Positions 43,704 through 50,888 of a stretch of DNA of 64,000 bases are shown piece by piece. Made by a program: the position numbers and the translations under genes. The stretch is from Kitasatospora atroaurantiaca (GTDB lineage: Bacteria; Actinomycetota; Actinomycetes; Streptomycetales; Streptomycetaceae), in the NCBI RefSeq assembly GCF_007828955.1, contig NZ_VIVR01000001.1:5580001-5644000 (forward strand), read 5' to 3'. How positions within the stretch are numbered: the stretch's first letter is position 1; every line of letters begins with the position of its first letter. The notes beneath the pieces were generated by a model, which searched no databases, had not been told where the DNA came from, and saw nothing but the letters and a program-made list of their open reading frames with translations.

Positions 43704-44030
43704 TCAGTGCCCGCGGGCGACCTCGGCGGTGAGCCAGGCGAGGTACTCCGGGCTGCCGGTGAGGATCGGAGTGGCGATCACCTCCGGTGTGTCGTAGGAG
43801 TGTTCGGCCTTGAGGTGGGCCTCCAGGGCCGGGTAGCGGGCTGCGGTGGTCTTGAGCAGGATGCGCCACTCCTGGGCCGTCTCGACCGAGCCCCGCCACC
43901 AGTAGGTGGAGGTGATCGGGCCGTCCACCTGGGCGCACGCGGCGAGGCGGGCGGTGACGGCCGAGCGGGCGAGAGCGGCGGCTGAGTCGGGGCTGTCGGT
44001 GGTGGTGAGCACCGTCAGGTGGTCGGTCAT
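43704..44030 (-). CDS. cutA: CutA1 divalent-ion tolerance protein
   Basis: A 108-aa protein of the CutA1 trimer family, linked in other bacteria to copper and divalent metal tolerance. Visible landmarks are TTTDSPDSAAALARSAVTARLAACAQV, the STYWWRG strand, EWRILLKTT and the C-terminal SYDTPEVIATPILTGSPEYLAWL. ATG 44030 appears leaderless: TACGAT (44038-44043 on the minus strand) lies 7 nt upstream. It is divergent from hemY with 140 bp between them. Confidence 0.93.
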   Translation of the reverse strand: MTDHLTVLTTTDSPDSAAALARSAVTARLAACAQVDGPITSTYWWRGSVETAQEWRILLKTTAARYPALEAHLKAEHSYDTPEVIATPILTGSPEYLAWLTAEVARGH

Positions 44031-44170
44031 GCGCCCGATCGTAGGGCGAGGCGGGCGTACGCGCGGACGTTCGCGTCCGAGTCGGCAACCGACCCGCCCG
44101 ATGAGCTGACCGACTGGCGTGCGACACCTGGATTGAGGGCTTTCCGGACGGCTCTGCAAGACTGCGAGAC

Positions 44171-45577
44171 ATGGCAGAACCTCATGTCGTGGTGATCGGC
44201 GGTGGCATCGCGGGGCTCACCGCGGCCTACCTGAGCAGTGGCGCCGCCCGCGTCACGCTGTTGGAGGCCTCCGGGCGGTTCGGCGGGAAGCTGTTGGCCG
44301 GCGAGGTCGGCGGCGTACGGGTGGACCTCGGGGCGGAGTCGATGCTGGCCCGGCGGCCGGAGGCCGTGGAGCTGGCCCGGGACGTCGGCCTGGGCGAGGA
44401 GCTGGAGCCGCCCAGCACCGCCAAGGCCGCGATCTGGACCCGCGACGCGCTGCGCCCGCTGCCCGGCGGCCAGCTGATGGGCGTCCCCGGCGACCTCGAC
44501 GCGCTGGCCGCGTCCGGGGTGCTGTCCGAGGAGGGCCTGAAACGGGCGCGCCACGAGGAGCGGACGCCCGCGGTCGGTGCGGACATCGCGATCGGCGACT
44601 ACGTCGCGGCCCGGCTCGGACGGGAGGTCGTGGACCGGCTGGTCGAGCCGCTGCTCGGCGGCGTCTACGCCGGCCAGACCGCCGAGATCTCGCTCCGCGC
44701 CGCCGTGCCCGCCCTGCTGCCGATCGCGCAGAGCGGCGGCCCGCTGGTCGCCGGGGTGCACGAGCTGGTCGGCCGGGCGCAGAGCAGCGGCGGCCCGGTG
44801 TTCCAGGGCATCCGCGGCGGTATCGGCACCCTCCCCGAGGCCGTGGCGGACGCCTGCCGCAAGGCCGGCGCCGACCTGCGCACCGACAGCCCGGTGGACG
44901 AGCTGCGCCGTACCCCCGAGGGCTGGCAGGTGGTCAGCAACGGCGAGGTGCTGCACGCCGACGCGGTCGTGCTCGCCGTCCCCGCACCGCAGGCCGCCCG
45001 GCTGCTCGCCACGGACGCCCCGGGTGCCGCCGCCGAGCTGCGCGCCGTCGAGTACGCGGGCATGGCCCTGGTCACCCTGGCCTTCCGCCGCGCAGACCTC
45101 CCCGAGCCGCCGGCCGGCAGCGGCTTCCTGGTGCCCCCCGTGGACGGCCGGCAGATCAAGGCGTCCACCTTCTCCTCCAACAAGTGGGGCTGGCTGGACC
45201 GCGCCGCCCCCGAGGCCTTTCTGCTGCGCACCTCGCTCGGCCGCCACCGGGAGGAGGCCGTCCTCGACCTGCCGGACGAGGAGCTGGTCGCCCGCTCGCT
45301 CGCCGACCTCGGCGAGGCGGTCGGGCTGCGTGCGAAGCCGTACGACACGGCCGTCACCCGCTGGCCGAGCGGTCTGCCGCAGTACCCCGTCGGCCACCTC
45401 GACCGGGTGGCCAGGATCCGCGCCCAGGTGGCAGGGCTCGGCGGGCTCGCCGTCTGCGGGGCCGCGTACGACGGGGTGGGCATCCCCGCCTGCATCGCGA
45501 GCGCGCGCCGGGCCGTCAACGAGGTGTTGACCCCGGGCGCCGGTACACGAGCCACGGAAGGGACAATGGGCGCATGA
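44171..45577 (+). CDS. hemY: Coproporphyrinogen/protoporphyrinogen III oxidase
   Basis: A 468-aa FAD enzyme. In actinobacteria this HemY/CgoX acts on coproporphyrinogen III before iron insertion. The FAD-binding motif VVVIGGGIAGLTAAYL is followed by LLEASGRFGGK and DLGAESMLARRP; the C-terminal FAD segment is CGAAYDGVGIPACIASARRA. ATG 44171 lacks a Shine-Dalgarno; AAGACT 7 nt upstream suggests a leaderless mRNA. Its stop overlaps the hemQ start by 4 nt (ATGA), so the two steps are coupled. Confidence 0.95.
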   Translation: MAEPHVVVIGGGIAGLTAAYLSSGAARVTLLEASGRFGGKLLAGEVGGVRVDLGAESMLARRPEAVELARDVGLGEELEPPSTAKAAIWTRDALRPLPGGQLMGVPGDLDALAASGVLSEEGLKRARHEERTPAVGADIAIGDYVAARLGREVVDRLVEPLLGGVYAGQTAEISLRAAVPALLPIAQSGGPLVAGVHELVGRAQSSGGPVFQGIRGGIGTLPEAVADACRKAGADLRTDSPVDELRRTPEGWQVVSNGEVLHADAVVLAVPAPQAARLLATDAPGAAAELRAVEYAGMALVTLAFRRADLPEPPAGSGFLVPPVDGRQIKASTFSSNKWGWLDRAAPEAFLLRTSLGRHREEAVLDLPDEELVARSLADLGEAVGLRAKPYDTAVTRWPSGLPQYPVGHLDRVARIRAQVAGLGGLAVCGAAYDGVGIPACIASARRAVNEVLTPGAGTRATEGTMGA

Positions 45578-46287
45578 CTGAGTCCACTGAACAGCAGCCT
45601 GCGAAGAAGAAGGCCCGCGACCTCAACCAGGTCATCCGCTACACCATGTGGTCGGTGTTCAAGCTCAAGGGTGAGCTGCCCGAGGACCGCGCCGCCCTCG
45701 CGGCCGAGATCGAGGAGCTGTTCGAGCAGCTGGCCGCCAAGGACGTCACGGTGCGCGGCACCTACGACGTGTCCGGCCTGCGCGCCGACGCCGATGTGAT
45801 GATCTGGTGGCACGCGGAGGACTCGGACGACCTCCAGGAGGCGTACAACCGCTTCCGCCGTACGGCCGTCGGCCGCGTCCTCGAGCCGGTCTGGTCGAAC
45901 ATGGCGCTGCACCGCCCGGCGGAGTTCAACAAGTCGCACATCCCGGCGTTCCTCGCCGACGAGCGCCCGCGCGACTACGTCTGCGTGTACCCGTTCGTGC
46001 GCTCCTACGAGTGGTACCTGCTCCCCGACGAGGAGCGCCGCGCGATGCTCGCCGAGCACGGCCAGATGGCCCGGGGCTACCCGGACGTCCGGGCCAACAC
46101 GGTGGCCTCCTTCGCGCTCGGCGACTACGAGTGGCTGCTCGCCTTCGAGGCGGACGAGCTGCACCGGATCGTCGACCTGATGCGGGACCTGCGGCCCTCC
46201 CGCGCGCGGCTGCACGTCCGCGAGGAGGTCCCGTTCTACACGGGCCGCCGCAAGCCCGTTGCCGAGCTGCTCAACGGCCTGGTCTAA
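45574..46287 (+). CDS. hemQ: Coproheme decarboxylase (HemQ/ChdC)
   Basis: A 237-aa enzyme of the chlorite-dismutase fold that turns coproheme into heme b, the last step of the actinobacterial pathway. Conserved parts are IRYTMWSVFKL, the catalytic Tyr region VYPFVRSYEWYLLP, and the proximal His region MLAEHGQMARGYPDV. ATG 45574 overlaps the hemY TGA; a GGAAGGGA lies upstream. Directly downstream is a long palindromic repeat acting as terminator, then the convergent TIGR04222/DUF692 operon. Confidence 0.96.
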   Translation: MTESTEQQPAKKKARDLNQVIRYTMWSVFKLKGELPEDRAALAAEIEELFEQLAAKDVTVRGTYDVSGLRADADVMIWWHAEDSDDLQEAYNRFRRTAVGRVLEPVWSNMALHRPAEFNKSHIPAFLADERPRDYVCVYPFVRSYEWYLLPDEERRAMLAEHGQMARGYPDVRANTVASFALGDYEWLLAFEADELHRIVDLMRDLRPSRARLHVREEVPFYTGRRKPVAELLNGLV

Positions 46288-46302
46288 GGCCCCCTTGAGG
46301 GG

Positions 46303-46420
46303 CCACCACAGGGGCGCGGGGAACTGCGCGAGTTCGGAAGGTGACGGCCTGAGCCTTCCGGTTTCGCGCAGTTCTCCCCCAGCCTTCGGCCGGGAGGTGC
46401 CCCCACGCGCCCCTGGTGGT
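46303..46420. repeat. Intergenic long palindrome, copy C (with nested element)
   Basis: Left arm CCACCACAGGGGCGCGGGGA continues to TCGGAAGG (46303-46341). The right arm starts CCTTCCGGTTTCGCGCAGTTC, is broken by the 31-bp element (46375-46405), then closes with CGCGCCCCTGGTGG. It is 15 nt past hemQ and between convergent genes, so it can end both transcripts. Confidence 0.85.
46375..46405. repeat. 31-bp element nested in palindrome C
   Basis: Identical base for base to 31226-31256 and placed at the same point of the right arm. Copies A and D show the uninterrupted sequence. Confidence 0.85.
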
Positions 46421-46457
46421 TTGCCACCTGCGTGGGGCAGCGCCTGCCGTCGTAGGC

Positions 46458-47231
46458 TCAGTTGCGGAGTGCTGCCCGCAGCCGGGCGTCCGGCAGGGCC
46501 GCCGGGCCGACCATCGCCACGGCCGTCAGCAGCTCCTGCTCGGAGTCCTCCGCCGGGCCGAAGGGCCGCGGGAGCCGTACGCTGCGCAGCACGTCCTGCC
46601 CGGCGGGCGCCGCCCACCGGGTGTACGGATGCACGTCGACCCGCGCCATCAGCAGGGTGCCGCTGGTCAGGATCAGCGGCAGCGAGAACCAGGCGACGGC
46701 CGTGCCCGCGTCCCCGGTGCCCGGCGCTGACATCGCCAGCGAGGCTCCGAGCAGCACCAGGCAGAGCAGCAGCGACTGCCGGACCTGCCGCACCGCCCGC
46801 AGGGTGCTCTCCCGCACCGCCGCCGGGGTGGCCAGCCCGGCCAGCATCAGCCGGCCGCCGATCTCCAGCACGGTCGGGTGCGCCGCCAGCTCCTCGCGCA
46901 GCGGCGCCGTCCGGCACTGCCCCTCCGGGCCGATGGCGGCGATCAGAGCCCGCTCGAGCCGGGTGCGGCCCTGCGGGTCGACCACCGTGGTCCAGCCGGT
47001 GTGGGCGAGGTGCAGCCGGCCGCGCGCGCTCATCAGGACGAGGACCAGGTCGACCACTCTGGCCGGACCGCCGGCCAGGTACGCGGTCTCGTACAGCCCG
47101 ATCCCCACCGCCTCGTTGGGGTAGAGCTGTTCGGCGCCGGCGAGTGAGTCGGCGGTGGCTGCCACCCGCACCAGCCGGAGACAGGAGAGCACGGCCGCGA
47201 GGCAGGCGGGTATCAGGAGGAGCAACCACAT
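46458..47231 (-). CDS. TIGR04222-type membrane protein without Cys-rich tail
   Basis: A 257-aa membrane protein related to its upstream neighbour: N-terminal helix (WLLLLIPACLAAVLSCL), GIGLYETAYLAGGPARVVDLVLVLMSARGRL, then two further helices near 150-195. It has the TIGR04222 core (YLAGGPxRVxD, GRLxxxxxG, GRTRLERALIAAIGPEG) but ends in ALRN, without the Cys/Ser/Gly tail. ATG 47231 has no clear Shine-Dalgarno. It is the last gene of the DUF692 operon, 79 nt after the tailed paralog; a small GCGGAC/GTCCGC dyad lies in that gap. It may pair with the tailed protein in the membrane. Confidence 0.8.
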   Translation of the reverse strand: MWLLLLIPACLAAVLSCLRLVRVAATADSLAGAEQLYPNEAVGIGLYETAYLAGGPARVVDLVLVLMSARGRLHLAHTGWTTVVDPQGRTRLERALIAAIGPEGQCRTAPLREELAAHPTVLEIGGRLMLAGLATPAAVRESTLRAVRQVRQSLLLCLVLLGASLAMSAPGTGDAGTAVAWFSLPLILTSGTLLMARVDVHPYTRWAAPAGQDVLRSVRLPRPFGPAEDSEQELLTAVAMVGPAALPDARLRAALRN

Positions 47232-47310
47232 GGGCTTGTTGTAGACCGAGGCCGGGCAGTTGCGGACCGGAACGCCCGTCCGCGATACCGAACTGTGACC
47301 GGCCGACGGC

Positions 47311-48360
47311 TCACGACCCGCAGCTGGAGCCGCCACCGCAGCTGCTCGAGGACCCGCAGCTGCTGGAGGACGAGCCGCAACTGCTGCTGGAGGACCCGCA
47401 GCTGCTGCTCGACGAGGCGCAGCCACCGCCCGAGGACGACCCACAGCTGGACGAACCGCAGCTCGACCCGCCCGAGCCGCCCGAGCCGCCGTCCGAGGGT
47501 GCCCCGCACCAGGTCGGCGTCGGTCCCGAATCGCCGCTGCACGAGAAGACCGTGCTGTTCGACGGCCCGTTGAGCGAGGCCACCCGCGCCAGCAGCGCGG
47601 CCCGGAGCTCCTCGTCGTCCAACGCCTGGACGCCCTCCAGCGCCACCGCACCGAGCACCAGCGCGCTGCCCGCCCCGACACCGGTGCGCGGGCGCCACGG
47701 GTTGGAAGCGCTCCGCATCAGGGCCAGCTGCCGCACCCCGGCCGGGGTGATCCGCGCCTTGCCCGGCTTGGTGGCGGCCAGCCAGAGGATCCCGAACAGC
47801 AGCAGCCCGAAGAAGGCGAAGACCGGCGGCATGCTGGTGTCCCGCTCCTGCCAGGGCCGGCTCGCCCAGGAGACCGTCGCGAGGACCCCGAGCGCCACCG
47901 TGGCCAGCAGGGCGAGCCAGAGCAGCCGCCGCGCCCGGACGACCCTGCGGTGAAGGTCCGGCCGGCGCATCAGACCGCGGTCGGCCAGCCGGTCGCCGAT
48001 CCGCTGGACGGATTCGCTGCGCATCACCGCCCGGCGGAGCTGGTCCAGGTGCCGCTGCCCGGCCGGCCCGGCAGCCGCTATCAGCGCGGACTCGACCTCG
48101 TCCTGCACCCGCCCGTCGGTCAGGGTCACCAGCCGCTCGCGCGAGACGATCAGCCGGCCCTCCTGCTGCATCCGGATGATCACGGTGTCCGCGACCCGCT
48201 CGGGCCCGCCGGCCAGGAAGGCCGCGTCCAGCAGCGGCAGTCCGCGGCCCGGCAGCCCCTGCGGGTACGGCACCCGGCGCATCCGCTGCAGTGCGGTGGA
48301 TGCGCCCAGTCCGGCGAGGACCACCAGGGCGGCGGCGATGATGAACTCGGTGTACCACAT
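47311..48360 (-). CDS. TIGR04222-type membrane protein with Cys-rich C-terminal tail (probable DUF692 substrate)
   Basis: A 349-aa protein. N-terminal helix (EFIIAAALVVLAGLGAST), the TIGR04222 core (AAFLAGGPERVADTVIIRMQQEGRLIVSRERLVTLTDG, VQDEVESALIAAAGP), two central helices (LLWLALLATVALGVLATVSW and PPVFAFFGLLLFGILWLAA), then a tail from about residue 290 made only of Ser, Gly, Cys and Ala. Tail Cys are at 301, 306, 314, 321, 328, 335, 341 and 347, four of them at 7-residue steps. Such a tail beside a DUF692 enzyme suggests post-translational Cys modification. ATG 48360 has GGGGGAAAG upstream and lies 26 nt after the small partner gene. Confidence 0.88.
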   Translation of the reverse strand: MWYTEFIIAAALVVLAGLGASTALQRMRRVPYPQGLPGRGLPLLDAAFLAGGPERVADTVIIRMQQEGRLIVSRERLVTLTDGRVQDEVESALIAAAGPAGQRHLDQLRRAVMRSESVQRIGDRLADRGLMRRPDLHRRVVRARRLLWLALLATVALGVLATVSWASRPWQERDTSMPPVFAFFGLLLFGILWLAATKPGKARITPAGVRQLALMRSASNPWRPRTGVGAGSALVLGAVALEGVQALDDEELRAALLARVASLNGPSNSTVFSCSGDSGPTPTWCGAPSDGGSGGSGGSSCGSSSCGSSSGGGCASSSSSCGSSSSSCGSSSSSCGSSSSCGGGSSCGS

Positions 48361-48386
48361 CGGCTTTCCCCCGAAAGTGAGTTGGA

Positions 48387-48806
48387 CTAGCTCCTCGGCC
48401 GCGGCCGGCGCCGCGTGGCCACGGCCACCGGCCGTAGCCACCGCTCCAGCTCCGGCCGCCAGGCCGCCGACGGCTCCTCGGCGGCGGCCCACTCCGCGAA
48501 CGCCCGCGCATCGGCCCGGTAACCACCGCCGACCGGGCCCCGCCGCGCGTACCGAAGGAAGAGCGGGCCGAACTCGGTGCCCAGGATGCGCTGCACCTCC
48601 GGTGCGACGCGCGCCACGGTGTCCCGGCGTTTGGCGGCCAGGCCGCGGGCCTGGACGTGTACCTGTCTGCGGTCGAAACCGCCCGGCACCGGCCCGTCCG
48701 CCACCAGCGCGGCCAGCAGTTCGGCCTGCCGCCGGGCCAGCCCCGCACGGGCCAGCACCAGCTCCGGATCGCCGGCCCTCACCAGGTACTCGAAATGCTC
48801 AGACAT
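48387..48806 (-). CDS. Small partner protein of the DUF692 enzyme, function unknown
   Basis: A 139-aa soluble protein: a helical N-terminus (HFEYLVRAGDPELVLARAGLARRQAELLAAL), a basic central part (FDRRQVHVQARGLAAKRRDTVARVAPEVQRIL), and an Arg-rich end (RRRPRPRS). I do not recognise the family. DUF692 enzymes of known pathways (MbnB, TglH, ChrH) work with a small partner that presents the peptide; this protein sits in the matching position. Its ATG lies 8 nt inside the end of the DUF692 gene, so the two are translationally coupled and likely form a complex. Confidence 0.75.
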   Translation of the reverse strand: MSEHFEYLVRAGDPELVLARAGLARRQAELLAALVADGPVPGGFDRRQVHVQARGLAAKRRDTVARVAPEVQRILGTEFGPLFLRYARRGPVGGGYRADARAFAEWAAAEEPSAAWRPELERWLRPVAVATRRRPRPRS

Positions 48807-49641
48807 GCTGCAGCTCCCCCTTCAACACCCGCCGGATCGCGTCCAGTTCGCCCGCCAGCTCGAGCGGCGGCGGGAAGTTGTCGTCCCGTTCCAGCAGGAC
48901 GCCCGGTGGCACCGCCCGCGCGCAGAGCGCGGCCAGTACCTCCAGCACCGGCTCGCTCACCGGATGCGCGTGGGTGTCGTGCCACACCCCGTCGGTCTCG
49001 ATCCCGCCTGCCACATGCACGTACGCGATCGCCTCCAGCGGCAGCCGGTCGAGCTCGGCGGCCACGTCCAGGCCCAGGTTGACCCGGTTGGTGTGCAGGT
49101 TGGCCACGTCGATCAGCAGCCGCACCCCGGTCCGCTCGACCAGTTCCGCCAGGAACTCGCCCTCGGTCAACTCGTCCTCCGGCCAGGCGAGATGGGCGGC
49201 GATGTTCTCCAGCGCGAGCGGTACCGGCAGCTCCTGCTGGGCGATCCGGACGTTCTCCGCGATCACCCGCAGCGACTCCCGCGAGCGTGGAACGGGCAGC
49301 AGGTGCCCCGCTTCGAGGCCGCCTGCCCGGACGAACGCCAGGTGTTCGGTGACCAGCGGTGAGCCGAGCGCCTCGGCCGCCGTGGCGAGCCTCGACAGCC
49401 GGGCCCGGTCAGGGAGTTCCGCCCCGCCCAGGCCCAGCGCGACCCCGTGCGGGACGGCGGTGACGCCGCGGTCCCGCAGGATGCGCAGCGACTCGGGCAG
49501 CCGCCCGGCACGCAGGCTGTCGACGCACAGGTTCTCGGCGACCACCTCGACCCAGTCCAGGCCGGGCAGCCGCTCCACCACGGTGTCGATCTCCGCCCGC
49601 CAGCCGACGCCGACACCGAGAGACCGGGTTACGGAAGCCAT
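48799..49641 (-). CDS. DUF692 family multinuclear non-heme iron oxidative enzyme (MNIO)
   Basis: A 280-aa TIM-barrel-type protein of the MbnB/TglH/ChrH family, which uses two or three iron ions and oxygen to modify Cys residues of ribosomal peptides. All expected metal-ligand segments are visible: His65 (PHGVALGLGG), Glu99-His100 (TEHLAF), Glu145-Asn146, Asp178/Asn181/His183 (LIDVANLHTN), His209 (YVHVAGG), His224/His226 (HDTHAHPV) and Glu251 (LLERDDNFP). ATG 49641 follows a near-perfect AAGGAGGTG at 9 nt. It heads an operon with a small partner and two TIGR04222 membrane proteins, one bearing a Cys-rich tail. Confidence 0.93.
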   Translation of the reverse strand: MASVTRSLGVGVGWRAEIDTVVERLPGLDWVEVVAENLCVDSLRAGRLPESLRILRDRGVTAVPHGVALGLGGAELPDRARLSRLATAAEALGSPLVTEHLAFVRAGGLEAGHLLPVPRSRESLRVIAENVRIAQQELPVPLALENIAAHLAWPEDELTEGEFLAELVERTGVRLLIDVANLHTNRVNLGLDVAAELDRLPLEAIAYVHVAGGIETDGVWHDTHAHPVSEPVLEVLAALCARAVPPGVLLERDDNFPPPLELAGELDAIRRVLKGELQHV

Positions 49642-49852
49642 GAGAATCCACCTCCTTCGGAGGGACCGCCGATCGGCGTGGTCACGCTTGCTCGGGGGAG
49701 GAGCCCCCGCTGCTGAGGGTGTGTCCCCACAGCGCCCTCGCCAACCCGCTACGGGCATTCTCAGAGCTGAACTTGAGCTTTCCGTCGCTTCCCGTCGCTC
49801 GCTCGAAAATTCAGTGGCTCAGGTGTCCCCCGGTGCCTACGGTGACTCCCAT

Positions 49853-50794
49853 ATGACTCTGATGATCCGTGACTTCCGCCCCGCCGATGCCGAGGCCGCC
49901 GCAGCCGCGTACAGCGCGGGCCGCCCGCACCTGCTGATGACCCCCGAGACGGTCGGCTACCTGACCGCCCATGTCTCCCCCAAGATGCACTACCGGCTGC
50001 TGGTCGCCGAACTCGACGGCCGGGTGGTCGGCACCGTCCGCTGCGGCGTGCATGCCGACAGCAGCACGCCGGGGCAGGGCTTCGCCAACGTGAGCGTGCT
50101 CCCCGAGCACCGCCGCCAGGGGGCCGGCGGGGCGCTGCTGCAGGCGGCGGAGAAGCACCTGGCGGCGTACGGGGTGACGCAGGTCCACGCCTGGGCCGAC
50201 GACGAGCCCGCCGCCCAGGACTTCGCCGCGAGGCGCGGCTACCGGCGCGGCCGGATCTGCCACTTCGCCCACCTCGACCTCACGGCAGGACTCCGGCCGG
50301 TGCCGCCGCTGCCCTCGGGCATCGAACTGCGCCAGGCCACCGAGTACCTGGACGACCCGTACCCGCTGTACGAGGTCGACGTCGCGGGCGCCCTGGACGA
50401 GCCCGGTGACGTCGACGCGTCGGAGCAGGAGTACGAGGCCTGGCTGGCCGAGATCTGGAACCGTCCCGACCTCGACCGCGAGCTCACCGTCGTCGCGGTG
50501 GCCGACGGCCGGCCGGTCGCCTTCAGCGCCGTCCAGACCGACGGTGGCTCCCGCTACTGGTCCGCCTTCACCACCACCCGGGCGGAGTACCGGGGGCGCG
50601 GCCTGGCCAAGCTGGCCAAGACCCACTCCCTCCACCGCGCCCTCGCCGCGGGTCTCACCGACGCCTACACCAACAACGACGCCACCAACGCCCCGATGCT
50701 GGCCATCAACGACTGGCTCGGCTACCGGCGCTGCGCGAGCGAGTGGAAGTTCATCCGCGACCTGTCCGCGGACGGCAACACTCCAGCACCTTAG
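49853..50794 (+). CDS. Double GNAT-domain N-acetyltransferase
   Basis: A 313-aa protein with two GNAT folds. The first (1-150) has the acetyl-CoA loop VSVLPEHRRQGAGGALL; the second (about 165-310) has TTTRAEYRGRGLAKLAKTHSLHRAL and NDATNAPMLAINDWLGYR. The second resembles mycothiol-synthase-like tandem acetyltransferases; the substrate is unknown. ATG 49853 appears leaderless (TACGGT ends 9 nt upstream); ATG 49862 is an alternative. It is divergent from the DUF692 operon with 211 bp between, in which I found no clear operator. Confidence 0.88.
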   Translation: MTLMIRDFRPADAEAAAAAYSAGRPHLLMTPETVGYLTAHVSPKMHYRLLVAELDGRVVGTVRCGVHADSSTPGQGFANVSVLPEHRRQGAGGALLQAAEKHLAAYGVTQVHAWADDEPAAQDFAARRGYRRGRICHFAHLDLTAGLRPVPPLPSGIELRQATEYLDDPYPLYEVDVAGALDEPGDVDASEQEYEAWLAEIWNRPDLDRELTVVAVADGRPVAFSAVQTDGGSRYWSAFTTTRAEYRGRGLAKLAKTHSLHRALAAGLTDAYTNNDATNAPMLAINDWLGYRRCASEWKFIRDLSADGNTPAP

Positions 50795-50844
50795 GGGGCT
50801 CCGCCAGGCGGGCATCCGATCAGGATTGGGCAGCCCCTGTGGTT

Positions 50845-50878
50845 GGCCCGCCGCCCTCACCTACGGGCGCGGCGGGCC
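50845..50878. terminator. Stem-loop between convergent GNAT and Mrr-TerD genes
   Basis: GGCCCGCCGC (50845-50854) and GCGGCGGGCC (50869-50878) form a perfect 10-bp stem between the two stop codons. Confidence 0.75.
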
Positions 50879-50888
50879 GCTGGACAGG

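Noticed and set aside
46303..46420. Palindrome C as a complete transposable element such as a MITE
   Set aside because: No target-site duplication was seen. The arms match intergenic terminator repeats elsewhere in the window, so a repeat/terminator label is safer.
47295..47573. Plus-strand frame with repeated QLLEDPQLLLDE-like units, suggestive of a coiled repeat protein
   Set aside because: It is the exact antisense of the Cys/Ser/Gly tail and Gly-rich linker of the TIGR04222 gene. It has no Shine-Dalgarno or domain.
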